Of a stretch of DNA of 64,000 nt, positions 33,956-42,693 are shown one piece after another. The position numbers and the translations under genes were made by a program. The stretch is from the NCBI RefSeq assembly GCF_011040385.1, contig NZ_JAAIKB010000009.1:160323-224322 (forward strand). The letters are read 5' to 3'. The notes below the pieces were generated by a model. The model saw only the letters and a program-made list of their open reading frames with translations, had not been told where the DNA came from and ran no database searches. The stretch's first letter is position 1; every line of letters starts with the position of its first letter. Origin of the DNA: Falsiroseomonas algicola. GTDB taxonomy: Bacteria; Pseudomonadota; Alphaproteobacteria; Acetobacterales; Acetobacteraceae.

Positions 33956-34483
33956 TCAGCCCTCGTGGATCGAGACCGGCTCCGCCGGATGGATCGAGAC
34001 CGGCTCCACCGGATGGACCGAGACGGGCTCCGCCAGCGTGGCCCACTCCTCGTCCTCCGCCGTGGTGCCGGTGGTCCACATCAGCACCGCGAAGCGGCCG
34101 GGCCGTTCCAGCGCGCGCACGGGGTGGTGCCAGGTGCCGCGATGGTAGTTCACCGCCTGGTCGCCGCGGGCGAGGAAGGCGCGCAGCCCGGCTTCCTCCG
34201 GCCGGCCGCCGGCATCGGGCGCCACCATGATCACCCAGCCCGCGACATCCATCGGCGCGAAGCATTGGGAGGAGCGGTTGTGCCGTTCCATCCGCGTCGC
34301 CTCCAGCGGCAGGGCCCAGGGCTCCGAACAGCTGAAGGACAGGCGCGGTTGCGTGGCGCCATCGGTGCCGCCGATGGTCTGGTCGAGCGAGAAGCGCGCC
34401 CCCGGCGGCGGGGCTTCCACCACATCGCCGAAGGGGGCGAAGGCAGCCTGTGTCAGCGGTTGCAGCACCAGGCGGCGGGTCAT
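33956..34483 (-). CDS. allA: Ureidoglycolate lyase
   Basis: A 175-residue AllA-family lyase, which splits ureidoglycolate to glyoxylate and urea in the allantoin pathway. Motifs: LTQAAFAPFGDVVE at the start, MERHNRSSQCFAPM (metal-site His and the conserved family core, about 73-86) and NYHRGTWHHPV (about 121-131). The usual length is about 160-170. The extra C-terminus is a tandem repeat (EPVSVHPV, EPVSIHPA, EPVSIHEG) made by a 24-base DNA repeat. It is divergent from puuE, so the two purine-breakdown genes share a promoter region. Confidence 0.88.
   Translation of the reverse strand: MTRRLVLQPLTQAAFAPFGDVVEAPPPGARFSLDQTIGGTDGATQPRLSFSCSEPWALPLEATRMERHNRSSQCFAPMDVAGWVIMVAPDAGGRPEEAGLRAFLARGDQAVNYHRGTWHHPVRALERPGRFAVLMWTTGTTAEDEEWATLAEPVSVHPVEPVSIHPAEPVSIHEG
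33967..34032. repeat. 24-bp tandem repeat within allA
   Basis: Two nearly identical 24-base copies (33967-33990 and 33991-34014, one mismatch) and a third, shorter and more diverged copy from 34015. They encode an EPVSIHPx repeat at the AllA C-terminus, beyond the conserved domain. A length-variable tail is likely. Confidence 0.8.
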
Positions 34484-34597
34484 GCGGTGGTCCTTCCTGT
34501 GGGGTGCGGCAGCATGGCGGAGGCTCGTCGCCTCGCCAATGGCTGGCGCGCCCCGCTGGCTGCGGCATGATGGCGCCCTGACCACGGAGCAGCACCC

Positions 34598-35551
34598 ATG
34601 TCCTCCGCCCTGACCGGGCCCTATGCACGGGACCTCATCGGCTATGGCCGCAACCCGCCGCATCCGCGCTGGCCGGGCGGCGCGCGCATCGCGATCAACT
34701 TCGTCATGAACTACGAGGAAGGGTCCGAATACTCGCTGATGGATGGCGACGGGTTCTCCGAGGCCACGCTGACGGAGAGTGCGGCCAATGTCGTGCCCGC
34801 TGGCGGCCGCGACCTGGCGGCGGAGGGCATGTTCGAATACGGCGTCCGCGTCGGCTTCTGGCGCATCATGCGCCTGTTCGCGGAGCGCAACTGGCCGATG
34901 ACGATCTTCGCCTGCGCGTTGGCGCTGGAACGCCACCCGCCCGCGGCCGAGGCGATCCGGGAGGCCGGGCACGACATCTGCTGCCATGGCTGGCGCTGGA
35001 TCGAGCACTACAAGCTGACCAAGGAGCAGGAGCGCGAGCATATCCGCCTGGCGGTGGAGAGCCTGCAACGCACGATCGGATCACGCCCGCTCGGCTGGTA
35101 TTGCCGCTATGGACCCAGCGTGCACACGCGCGGGCTCCTCGTGGAGGAAGGCGGCTTCCGCTACGACAGCGACTGCTACAATGACGAGCTGCCCTACTGG
35201 GTGCTGCAGGACGGCAAGCCGCAGCTGATCGTGCCCTATTCGCTGGTGACCAACGACAGCAAGTTCGGCCGCGGCGTCTTCGCGACGTCGGAGGACTACT
35301 TCCAGTTCCTCAAGGACCAGTTCGATATGCTGTATGCGGAGGGGCGGACGCAGCCGAAGATGATGTCCTGCGGCCTGCATCTCCGCTCCATCGGCCACCC
35401 CGCCCGCGCGGCGGGGCTGATGCGCTTCCTCGACTATATCGGGAAGTTCGAGGGCGTCTGGGTCGCGCGCCGGGCGGAGATCGCGGAGCATTGGCGCGCG
35501 ACCTTCCCGTACCAGCCTGGCATGGAGCAGATCGCGAAGGTCGGGCCGTAG
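34598..35551 (+). CDS. puuE: Allantoinase, polysaccharide-deacetylase type
   Basis: A 317-residue PuuE-type allantoinase, which opens allantoin to allantoate. Family landmarks: RDLIGYGRNPPHPRWPGG, VMNYEEGSEYS, ICCHGWRWIEH (metal site His, about 127-137) and PLGWYCRYGPSVHTR (about 164-178). The length equals the family norm (about 310). It is divergent from allA with a 114-base gap, which supports the assignment: both act in the purine-to-glyoxylate route. No urate oxidase or allantoicase gene is in the window. Confidence 0.92.
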   Translation: MSSALTGPYARDLIGYGRNPPHPRWPGGARIAINFVMNYEEGSEYSLMDGDGFSEATLTESAANVVPAGGRDLAAEGMFEYGVRVGFWRIMRLFAERNWPMTIFACALALERHPPAAEAIREAGHDICCHGWRWIEHYKLTKEQEREHIRLAVESLQRTIGSRPLGWYCRYGPSVHTRGLLVEEGGFRYDSDCYNDELPYWVLQDGKPQLIVPYSLVTNDSKFGRGVFATSEDYFQFLKDQFDMLYAEGRTQPKMMSCGLHLRSIGHPARAAGLMRFLDYIGKFEGVWVARRAEIAEHWRATFPYQPGMEQIAKVGP

Positions 35552-35552
35552 G

Positions 35553-38500
35553 TCACGCGGCCAGGCTCATCAGGCTGGCATTGCCACCGGCCGCCGCGGT
35601 GTTGGTGCTGACGGCGCGTTCCGCCACCAGCATGTCCATCGCCGCGGCATCGCCGCCGGGGCGCAGCACCAGGACGGGTCGCACCGGCCCGTCCAGCGCG
35701 GCGATGGCCGTCGCCAGCGCGACCAGCGCCGCGCCCTCGGCTTCCGCCAGCACGGCGGCGCAATCCTCCGCCTGCACGGCCTCCACGCGCTCCACCAGGC
35801 CGGGCGGCAGGCGGAAGGCGGCGGGCGCCACGATCCGCACCGCATTGCCGGTGGCGAGTGCCGCCGCGGCGTGGCGCCAGGCGCCTTCCTCCGTGACGGG
35901 CACGCACAGGATGCGGCCGCGCGGTTCCACGCGGTAGCGGTTGCTTTCCCCGACGGGCCCCGGCAGCAGCTGGTCCTCGCCGAGGCGCGAGGCGGCGATG
36001 GCGTCGGCGCAGAAGGCGGCCGCCGCGTCATGGCCCGCCGCCTGCAGCCAGGCGAGGAAGCTCTCCGCCGCCGCTGTCGCCGCCGCACCGCGCGCCTCCG
36101 GCGTGGAGCGCATCAGCCGCCGGAGATAGAGCGGCCCGCCCGCCTTGGGCCCGGTGCCGGACAGCCCATGCCCGCCGAAGGGCTGCACGCCGACGACGGC
36201 GCCGATGATGCTGCGGTTGACATAGATGTTGCCGGCGGGCGCGGCCTCCACCAGGCGGTCGATGGTCTCGTCGATGCGCGAATGCACGCCGAAGGTCAGC
36301 GCATAGCCGGTGGCGGCGATGTCGCGGATCAGCGCGTCCATGTCGTCGCGCCGAAAGCGCAGCACATGCAGGACGGGGCCGAAGACTTCCCTGGTCAGCG
36401 CGCTCACGCCATCGATCTCGATCAGCGTCGGCGCGACAAAATGCCCGTGGTCGCAATCCGGCGGCAGCGGCAGCGCATGCACGGCGTGGCCGGCCTCGCG
36501 CATCGCCTCGACATGCGCCAGCAGCCCTGCCTTCGCCTCGGCGGAGATCACCGGCCCCACATCGGTGTCGAGGCGATCCGGCTGGCCGATGCGCAGCTCC
36601 GCCATGGCGCCTTTCAGCATGGCGATGACGGTCTCCGCCACCTCCTCCTGCACGCAGAGCAGCCGCAGCGCGGAGCAGCGCTGCCCGGCGCTGTCGAAGG
36701 CGGAGGCGAGCACATCCGCCACCACCTGTTCCGGCTGGGCGGAGCTGTCCACCACCAGCGCGTTCTGCCCGCCCGTCTCCGCCACCAGCGGCACCGGCAG
36801 CCCATCCCGCCCAAGGCGCGTCGCGAGTTCGCGGTTGATGAGGCGCGCGACCTCCGTCGATCCCGTGAACATCACGCCCTGCACGCGCGGGTCCGCGACC
36901 AGCGCGGCGCCGACCGTGCCGTCACCCAGGACCAGATGCAGCACGTCCCGCGGCACGCCGGCCTCATGCAGGACGGAGACGGCTGTTCCGCCGATCAGCG
37001 GCACTTCCTCCGCCGGCTTGGCCAGTACCGTGTTCCCCGCGGCCAGCGCCGCCGCGACCTGCCCGGTGAAGATGGCCAACGGGAAATTCCAGGGTGCGAT
37101 GCAGGCGACGGGGCCGAGCGCCCGCCCCGCCAGCCCGCGCGATTCCGCGGCGTAGTAGCGCAGGAAATCCACGGCTTCCCGCACCTCCGCGATGGCGTTG
37201 GGCAGGGACTTCCCCGCCTCCCGCACGATCGGGCCGAGCAGCGCGGGCATGCGCGCCTCCATCAGCTCGGCGGCGCGTTCCAGCATGGCCGCACGCGTGG
37301 CGGCAGGCGTTGCTTCCCAGCCCGACGCGGCGGCCTCGGCGGCGGCGATCGCGGCCTGCACGGCATCGGGCGTCGCGTCGCGCACCGTGCCGACGATGTC
37401 GCGCCTATCGGCGGGGTTCAGCACGGGGCGCGGCGCGTCGCCGACTCCCGAAACGCCGGCGCGCAGCGTCGCCGCCAGGGCTTCCAGCCTGTCCTCATCC
37501 GCCAGGTCCATCCCCGCGCTGTTCGCGCGCGTGGCGCCGAGGATCGCGCGCGGCGCCGCGATGCCGTCATGCGGCCGTCCCACGGGGCTCAGCGCGGCGG
37601 CCGCCGCGACGGGGTCCTCGAGCAGCGCTTCCACCGGCACGGCGGGATCATGGATGCGGTTGACGAAGGAGGAATTGGCGCCGTTTTCCAGCAGCCGCCG
37701 CACGAGATAGGCCAGAAGCGTCTCATGCGTGCCGACCGGCGCGTAGATGCGACAGGCGCGGCCGAGCCGCTGCACCACCGCCTCATAGAGCGGCTCCCCC
37801 ATCCCATGCAGGCACTGGAATTCGTAATCCGCATCTGGCCCCGCCATGGCGTGGATGGCGCCGACCGTCATCGCGTTGTGCGTGGCGAACTGCGGAAAGA
37901 TCGCCTCCGGCGCCGCCAGCATCCGCTGCGCGCAGGCGAGGTAGGAGACATCCGTATGGACCTTGCGCGTGAACACAGGAAAATCCGCCTGGCCGTCCAC
38001 CTGCGCGCGCTTGATCTCGCTGTCCCAATAGGCGCCCTTCACCAGCCGCACCATCATCCGTCGCCCGGTCCGCCGCGCCATGTCGGCGACAACGTCCACG
38101 ACGAAGGGCGCGCGCTTCTGGTAGGCCTGGATCACGAAGCCGATGCCGTTCCAGCCCGCCAGCGCCGGGTCCGCGCAGAGCGCCTCCAGCAGATCGAGCG
38201 ACAGCTCCAGCCGCTCGCTTTCCTCCGCATCGATGTTCAGCCCGATGTCATGGCGCCGCGCCAGCCGTGCGAAGCCGAGCAGACGCGGCAGCAGCTCCGC
38301 CATCACCCGCGCCCGCTGCGCGCGGCTGTAGCGCGGATGCAGGGCGGAGAGCTTGATGGAGATCCCCGGCCCCTCGATGATCCCGCGCCCGGCGCTGGCC
38401 TGGCCGATGGCGTGGATCGCGCCCTCATAGGCCGCGAGGTAGCGCGCGGCATCCGCCGCCGTCATGGCCGCCTCGCCCAGCATGTCGAAGGAATGGCGGA

Positions 38501-39104
38501 AGCCCTTGGCCTCCATGGCGCGGGCGCGCCTCAGCGCCTCCTCGATCGTCTCGCCGCGGACGAACTGCTCCCCCATCATGCGCATGGCCATGTCCATGCC
38601 GCGGCGGATCACCGGCTCTCCGGCCCTTGCCACCAGCCGCGTCAGCGCCGCGCCGAGCCCGCCCTCCGTCGCCGTCGTCAGCCGCCCCGTCACCACCAGG
38701 CCCCAGGTGGCCGCATTGACAAAGAGGGAGGGCGAATGGCCGAGATGCGCGGCCCAGTCGCCGCCGCCGATCTTGTCGCGGATCAGCGCATCCCGCGTGG
38801 CGTCGTCCGGGATGCGCAGCAGCGCCTCCGCCAGGCACATCAGCGCGACGCCTTCCTCCGAGGAGAGCGAGAATTCCTGCACCAGCGCCTCCACCCCGCC
38901 GCGGCGCGGGCGGGCGCGGAGCGTGGTGACGAGGTCCCGTGCCAGTGCCGTCGCCTGCGCCTGCTGATCCGGCGCCAGCCGCGCCGCCTCGATCAGCGGC
39001 GGCAGGCAATCCGTCTCCGCGCGCCGCGTGGCGGCGGTGACGGCGCGGCGCAACGCGTCGCGGTGGGGCGCATTGGCCAGCAGGTCGGCAAAGGGCGGGG
39101 TCAT
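35553..39104 (-). CDS. putA: Bifunctional proline dehydrogenase / P5C dehydrogenase
   Basis: An 1183-residue PutA. It oxidises proline to glutamate in two steps with FAD and NAD. The PRODH barrel covers about residues 130-490, with MVRLVKGAYWDSE and the FAD-binding RRLLENGANSSF (469-480). The P5C dehydrogenase domain follows from about 560, with PWNFPLAIF, FTGSTEVAR, Glu776 in AETGG and the nucleophile Cys810 in DSAGQRCSA. The C-terminal 150 residues are the family's extra domain. It lacks the N-terminal ribbon-helix-helix of E. coli PutA, so it does not regulate itself; the divergent Lrp gene probably does. Confidence 0.96.
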   Translation of the reverse strand: MTPPFADLLANAPHRDALRRAVTAATRRAETDCLPPLIEAARLAPDQQAQATALARDLVTTLRARPRRGGVEALVQEFSLSSEEGVALMCLAEALLRIPDDATRDALIRDKIGGGDWAAHLGHSPSLFVNAATWGLVVTGRLTTATEGGLGAALTRLVARAGEPVIRRGMDMAMRMMGEQFVRGETIEEALRRARAMEAKGFRHSFDMLGEAAMTAADAARYLAAYEGAIHAIGQASAGRGIIEGPGISIKLSALHPRYSRAQRARVMAELLPRLLGFARLARRHDIGLNIDAEESERLELSLDLLEALCADPALAGWNGIGFVIQAYQKRAPFVVDVVADMARRTGRRMMVRLVKGAYWDSEIKRAQVDGQADFPVFTRKVHTDVSYLACAQRMLAAPEAIFPQFATHNAMTVGAIHAMAGPDADYEFQCLHGMGEPLYEAVVQRLGRACRIYAPVGTHETLLAYLVRRLLENGANSSFVNRIHDPAVPVEALLEDPVAAAAALSPVGRPHDGIAAPRAILGATRANSAGMDLADEDRLEALAATLRAGVSGVGDAPRPVLNPADRRDIVGTVRDATPDAVQAAIAAAEAAASGWEATPAATRAAMLERAAELMEARMPALLGPIVREAGKSLPNAIAEVREAVDFLRYYAAESRGLAGRALGPVACIAPWNFPLAIFTGQVAAALAAGNTVLAKPAEEVPLIGGTAVSVLHEAGVPRDVLHLVLGDGTVGAALVADPRVQGVMFTGSTEVARLINRELATRLGRDGLPVPLVAETGGQNALVVDSSAQPEQVVADVLASAFDSAGQRCSALRLLCVQEEVAETVIAMLKGAMAELRIGQPDRLDTDVGPVISAEAKAGLLAHVEAMREAGHAVHALPLPPDCDHGHFVAPTLIEIDGVSALTREVFGPVLHVLRFRRDDMDALIRDIAATGYALTFGVHSRIDETIDRLVEAAPAGNIYVNRSIIGAVVGVQPFGGHGLSGTGPKAGGPLYLRRLMRSTPEARGAAATAAAESFLAWLQAAGHDAAAAFCADAIAASRLGEDQLLPGPVGESNRYRVEPRGRILCVPVTEEGAWRHAAAALATGNAVRIVAPAAFRLPPGLVERVEAVQAEDCAAVLAEAEGAALVALATAIAALDGPVRPVLVLRPGGDAAAMDMLVAERAVSTNTAAAGGNASLMSLAA

Positions 39105-39225
39105 GGCGGCGGCTCCGTCTCGGCAGCCGCAGGCTAGGGGCCGGGGCGCCGGATCACCATCTGGTGTTTTGCGCCGATCGCCATAGGATCAATGGTCAAC
39201 GGTCAACTAACCCGAAGGATCGCTG
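39105..39225. promoter_or_regulatory. putA / Lrp-type regulator divergent promoter
   Basis: The 121-base gap between putA and the Lrp gene. It contains CACCA-TC-TGGTG (39155-39166), followed by TTTT, and a direct repeat GGTCAACGGTCAAC (39194-39207). Both elements lie where a PutR-type Lrp protein would bind. A GAAGGA at 39214-39219 is the ribosome site of the regulator. Confidence 0.45.
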
Positions 39226-39684
39226 GTGCTGGACAGGATCGACCTCCGCCTGCTGGACATCCTCCAGCGCGACGGCCGCATCACCAATGCGGAACTCGCG
39301 GAGCGCATCGGCCTCTCCCCGGCCGCGACCAGCGAGCGCTTCCGCCGCCTGGTGGCCCAGGGCTACATCCTGGGCTTCAGCGCCCGGCTGAACCCCCAGA
39401 AGCTCGGCCTCGGCCTGCTCGCCTTCGTGGAGGTGCTGCTGGACAAGACCACGCCCGACGCCTTCGCCCGCTTCGCGGAGGCCGTCACGCGCGCGCCGGA
39501 GGTGCTGGAATGCCACATGGTCGCCGGCGGCTTCGACTACCTGGTCAAGGCGCGGCTCGCCGACATGACGGCCTATCGCCGCTTCCTGGGCGAGGTGCTG
39601 CTGAGCCTGCCCGGGGTGAAGGAGACGCGGACCTACGCCGTGATGGAGGAGGTGAAGAATGACGGACCGCTGCGCCTCCTTTGA
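39226..39684 (+). CDS. Lrp/AsnC family regulator (PutR-like)
   Basis: A 152-residue Lrp-type regulator. The N-terminal helix-turn-helix is at about residues 5-45 (LQRDGRITNAELAERIGLSP), and the RAM/AsnC effector domain fills the rest, with the ligand-cleft motif MVAGGFDYLVK. The start is GTG at 39226. It is divergent from putA, the classic place for PutR, which activates putA when proline is present. The name is inferred from position. Confidence 0.9.
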   Translation: MLDRIDLRLLDILQRDGRITNAELAERIGLSPAATSERFRRLVAQGYILGFSARLNPQKLGLGLLAFVEVLLDKTTPDAFARFAEAVTRAPEVLECHMVAGGFDYLVKARLADMTAYRRFLGEVLLSLPGVKETRTYAVMEEVKNDGPLRLL

Positions 39685-39758
39685 TTGCCCTCAGACGCCG
39701 GGCGCGGCCTCCGGCCGCTTGGCTTCGCGGCACATGCCGCGGGCCGCATTCGCGGCCT

Positions 39759-39777
39759 CGGCCGGCTTTGCCGGCCG
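39759..39777. terminator. Hairpin between convergent genes
   Basis: CGGCCGGC-TTT-GCCGGCCG forms a perfect 8-bp stem in the 119-base gap between the Lrp gene and the oxidase gene that converge here. Smaller stems lie just before it (39742-39757). There is no T-run. A bidirectional stop is likely from position, but not proven. Confidence 0.45.
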
Positions 39778-39803
39778 CAGGTCACTCCGCGCGTGCGGTG
39801 GCA

Positions 39804-41213
39804 TCACTCCGCCGCCTTTGCCCCCGCATAGGTCCAGCCGCTGGCCCCGATCTTCGCCCCCGCGCTGGCGGCGACGGAGGCCTGGTCGATCGCCAGCTTG
39901 CCGGGGTTCAGCAGATTGTAGGGGTCCATCGCCCGCTTGAAGGCGATCTCCGTCTCGTCCACCGGCTTCATGCCGTTCTCCCGCACCAGGAAGGTGTGGT
40001 TGTTGGCGCCGATCGCGCCATCCTCCTGCATCCCCGCCGTCACCGCGGCCAGCTGCGCCTCATCCTCGTAGCGGAACAGCGGAGAGCCTTGGAAGGACAG
40101 CGTGCCGTCGAAGCGCTTGGCCTCCAGGTGGAAAGGGCCGAGGCCCGCGAAGCGCTTCACCGACCGCGCGATCGCCTCCACCAGGCCCGGATCGCGATAG
40201 AGCCCGATGCAGTTCACCAGGCTGCGGTCCTTCTTGTTGACGTGGAAGCGCGTGTGCCCCCAGGCGAATTCATAGGCCGGCGCGCCATAGCTGCCCTGGC
40301 CCTCCGCCGCCGTCGCCGTGATGGTGCCGCCGAAATCCCGCACCAGGCTTTCGAAGGACTCGAAGAAGGGCGCGGCGACCATGCAGATCGCCATGTGCTG
40401 CCCCTCCCGCATCGCGCCCGCCAGCGGTGGGATGAGCGAGGGCAGGGGCCATTGGTGCAGGCAGATCAGCTTCTTGATGATGCCGTCGCTGACCGCCAGC
40501 GCATGACCGAAGCGGACGGCCTGCATGAAGTCGGGGAAGCAGACCATCGCCTCCTGCCACGCCCAGGCGGGGGCGAGGGGCATCTCCGCCTCCAGGATCA
40601 GCCCGTTGGCGCCATAGGCGTGGTGCACCAGGTTCACGTCGGGGCCGCGCAGCTCGACGATGCGCGGCTCCTCCTCCACGCTCACCACCTGCAGCGCCAG
40701 GATGTTCCCGCGGTCGCGCAGGATGCCGTATTGGCAACTCCCCACCCCCGCATGCCCGCCGCCGAGATAGCCGCCCAAGGTCGAGGCGCGACGCGTCGAG
40801 GGATGCATCCGCAGCTCATACCCCGCCGGCTTCGTCGCGGCATCGAGGTCGATGAGCCGGATGCCGCATTCCGCGCGCACCACGGGGCCGCGATGCCACA
40901 CCACGCGGTCCAGCGCCGTCATGTCCAGCAGCGCGCCGCCCCGCAGCGGGATGCCCTGGCCGAAATTGGCGGTGCCGGCGCCGCGCGCGATCAGCGGCAC
41001 CTTCGCGCGCGCGGCGGCGGCGGCGATGCGCAGGACGTCCTCCCGGTTGCGCGGCCGCAGCAGCACATCGGCGCTGCGGTCCTTCGCCTCCCGCTTCAGG
41101 ACCGGGCTGAAGGCGCCGCTCATGTCCCGGCTGCGCTGGCGGACCAGCACGGGGTCGGTGATGGCCGGGATGTCGGCCAGCGCATTCAGGAAGGTGGGCA
41201 GGTCGGCTTGCAT
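39804..41213 (-). CDS. FAD-binding oxidoreductase (GlcD/lactate-dehydrogenase-like)
   Basis: A 469-residue FAD-linked oxidase of the PCMH/VAO type. The FAD-binding core is LLRPRNREDVLRIAA, ARGAGTANFGQG (about 71-82) and HPSTRRASTLGGYLGGGHAGVG (split: about 137-142 and 146-158). The C-terminal substrate domain ends with LNPGK. Enzymes of this group oxidise 2-hydroxy acids. There is no signal peptide or Fe-S partner. It is divergent from a LysR gene at 41320, which probably regulates it. Confidence 0.87.
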   Translation of the reverse strand: MQADLPTFLNALADIPAITDPVLVRQRSRDMSGAFSPVLKREAKDRSADVLLRPRNREDVLRIAAAAARAKVPLIARGAGTANFGQGIPLRGGALLDMTALDRVVWHRGPVVRAECGIRLIDLDAATKPAGYELRMHPSTRRASTLGGYLGGGHAGVGSCQYGILRDRGNILALQVVSVEEEPRIVELRGPDVNLVHHAYGANGLILEAEMPLAPAWAWQEAMVCFPDFMQAVRFGHALAVSDGIIKKLICLHQWPLPSLIPPLAGAMREGQHMAICMVAAPFFESFESLVRDFGGTITATAAEGQGSYGAPAYEFAWGHTRFHVNKKDRSLVNCIGLYRDPGLVEAIARSVKRFAGLGPFHLEAKRFDGTLSFQGSPLFRYEDEAQLAAVTAGMQEDGAIGANNHTFLVRENGMKPVDETEIAFKRAMDPYNLLNPGKLAIDQASVAASAGAKIGASGWTYAGAKAAE

Positions 41214-41319
41214 TGGGGCGGTCTCCTGACGGCAGGAAGCATCGGCCGCGCGCGCCGGGAAGCAGCACTTTGTGCGCGGGGCGTTGCCTTCCGGGCAGCA
41301 CCCCGGCAGGCTGCGCGCC

Positions 41320-42276
41320 ATGCGATCCCTGCACGGGCGGATGCTCCGCTATCTCGATGAGGTCGCGCGCCACGGCTCCATCCGGGGCGCCGCGACGCGG
41401 CTTTCCGTCTCCGCCTCCTCCATCAACCGGCAATTGCTGGCGCTGGAGGCCGAGATGGGCGTGCCGCTCTTCGACCGCCTGCCCAACCGCCTGCGCCTGA
41501 CGGCGGCCGGGGAGGCGCTGGTCGCCCATATCCGCCGCACGCTCGCGGACCATGACCGCACGGCCGCCCTGATCGAGGAGATGCGCGGCGCCCATGGCGG
41601 GACGCTGACGGTCGCCATGATGGGCGGCCTCGGCCCCGAACTCATCGCCCGCACCACGCTGGCCGCCCGCGCCGCGCGGCCCCGCATGCGGCTCGTCTTC
41701 CAGCGCCTGTCATTACCAGAAATCCTCGCCGCGGTGCGGGAGGGTCGTGCCGATCTCGGCCTGGCCTATGGCGCGGAGGGGCAGCGCGGGATCGCGACGC
41801 TGATGGCCTGGGAATGCCGCCTCGGCGCCGTCATGCCGCCGGACCATCCGCTGGCCGGCCACGCCTCGCTGCGCCTGGCGGATCTGCTTGCCGCGCGCCT
41901 GGTGTTGCCGGCGGAGGGCATGTCGCTCCGCCCGCTGGTGGAGGCCGGCCTCGCCCGCGGCGGCCTGCGCCCCGACCCCATCGTGGAGGCCAACGAGGTG
42001 GAGGTGATGAAGCGCGTCGCCGTGCTGGCGCAGGGCGTGACGCTGCTGAACCGCCTGAACATCCAGCCGGAGGAAGCCCGCGGCGACCTCGCCTTCGTGC
42101 CCATCGAGGATCGCGCCTTGCCGTCGCAGACGCTTCGCCTCTTCACCGCCGAACGCGCCGCGCAACCCGTGCTCTCCGGCGTCTTCGCGGAGGCGCTGCG
42201 CGGCGTGATCGAACCGATGCTGGCCGGTCAGCCCAACTCGAACAGCGCCTCGACCTCGATCGGGATGTCGGAATAG
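41320..42276 (+). CDS. LysR family transcriptional regulator
   Basis: A 318-residue LysR regulator. The helix-turn-helix is at about residues 8-62, with SIRGAATRLSVSASSINRQL as the core. The effector domain follows. It is divergent from the FAD oxidase with a 106-base gap. Its 3' end overlaps the convergent RidA gene by 49 bases. It is more similar to the LysR at 6258 than to typical LysR proteins around the recognition helix, so the two probably arose by duplication. Confidence 0.9.
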   Translation: MRSLHGRMLRYLDEVARHGSIRGAATRLSVSASSINRQLLALEAEMGVPLFDRLPNRLRLTAAGEALVAHIRRTLADHDRTAALIEEMRGAHGGTLTVAMMGGLGPELIARTTLAARAARPRMRLVFQRLSLPEILAAVREGRADLGLAYGAEGQRGIATLMAWECRLGAVMPPDHPLAGHASLRLADLLAARLVLPAEGMSLRPLVEAGLARGGLRPDPIVEANEVEVMKRVAVLAQGVTLLNRLNIQPEEARGDLAFVPIEDRALPSQTLRLFTAERAAQPVLSGVFAEALRGVIEPMLAGQPNSNSASTSIGMSE

Positions 42277-42692
42277 AGCTCCGCCACGCCGATCGCGGAC
42301 CGGCAATGCCGCCCGCCCTCCCCGAAGACATCGACCATGAGGTCGGAGAAGCCGTGCAGCACCTCCGACGGCCGGTTGAAGCCGGGCGCGCAGTTGATGA
42401 AGCCCATCACCCGCACGCAGCGCACCACCGGATCCAGCGTGCCGAGGTAATGCCGCAGCGTGGAGAGGCAGCAGAGCCCCGTGATCCGCGCGGCCTCCCG
42501 CCCCTGCTCGATGGAGAGTTCCCGCCCTAGCTTGCCGACGACGAGCGGTACATTCCCCTCGCCGAGCGGCCCATGCCCGCTCATATAGACATGGATGCCG
42601 GAGCGCAGCGCGCGCACGCGGTTCGCCTCGTCCCGGAAGGGCGGCGGCAGCGTGACGCCGAGGGCCGCCAGGCGTTGCTCGTTGGTAGGCAT
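42228..42692 (-). CDS. RidA family protein
   Basis: A 154-residue YjgF/RidA-like protein. It has the family strand VYMSGHGPLG, the helix-strand LSTLRHYLGTLDPVVRCVRVMGFIN and the deaminase-site Arg in HCRSAIGVAEL. Enamine/imine deaminases of this class remove reactive intermediates; longer members like this often sit in catabolic operons. It is the last gene of the TctBAC operon and starts two bases after the maleate-isomerase-like gene. Confidence 0.88.
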   Translation of the reverse strand: MPTNEQRLAALGVTLPPPFRDEANRVRALRSGIHVYMSGHGPLGEGNVPLVVGKLGRELSIEQGREAARITGLCCLSTLRHYLGTLDPVVRCVRVMGFINCAPGFNRPSEVLHGFSDLMVDVFGEGGRHCRSAIGVAELYSDIPIEVEALFELG

Positions 42693-42693
42693 G

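Noticed and set aside
33667..34040. CRISPR-like repeats around 33967
   Set aside because: The units are adjacent without spacers and lie inside a coding sequence; this is a coding tandem repeat.
35871..39137. A 1088-codon open frame on the plus strand
   Set aside because: It is the antisense of putA. The putA product has all catalytic residues, while the plus-strand translation is low-complexity.
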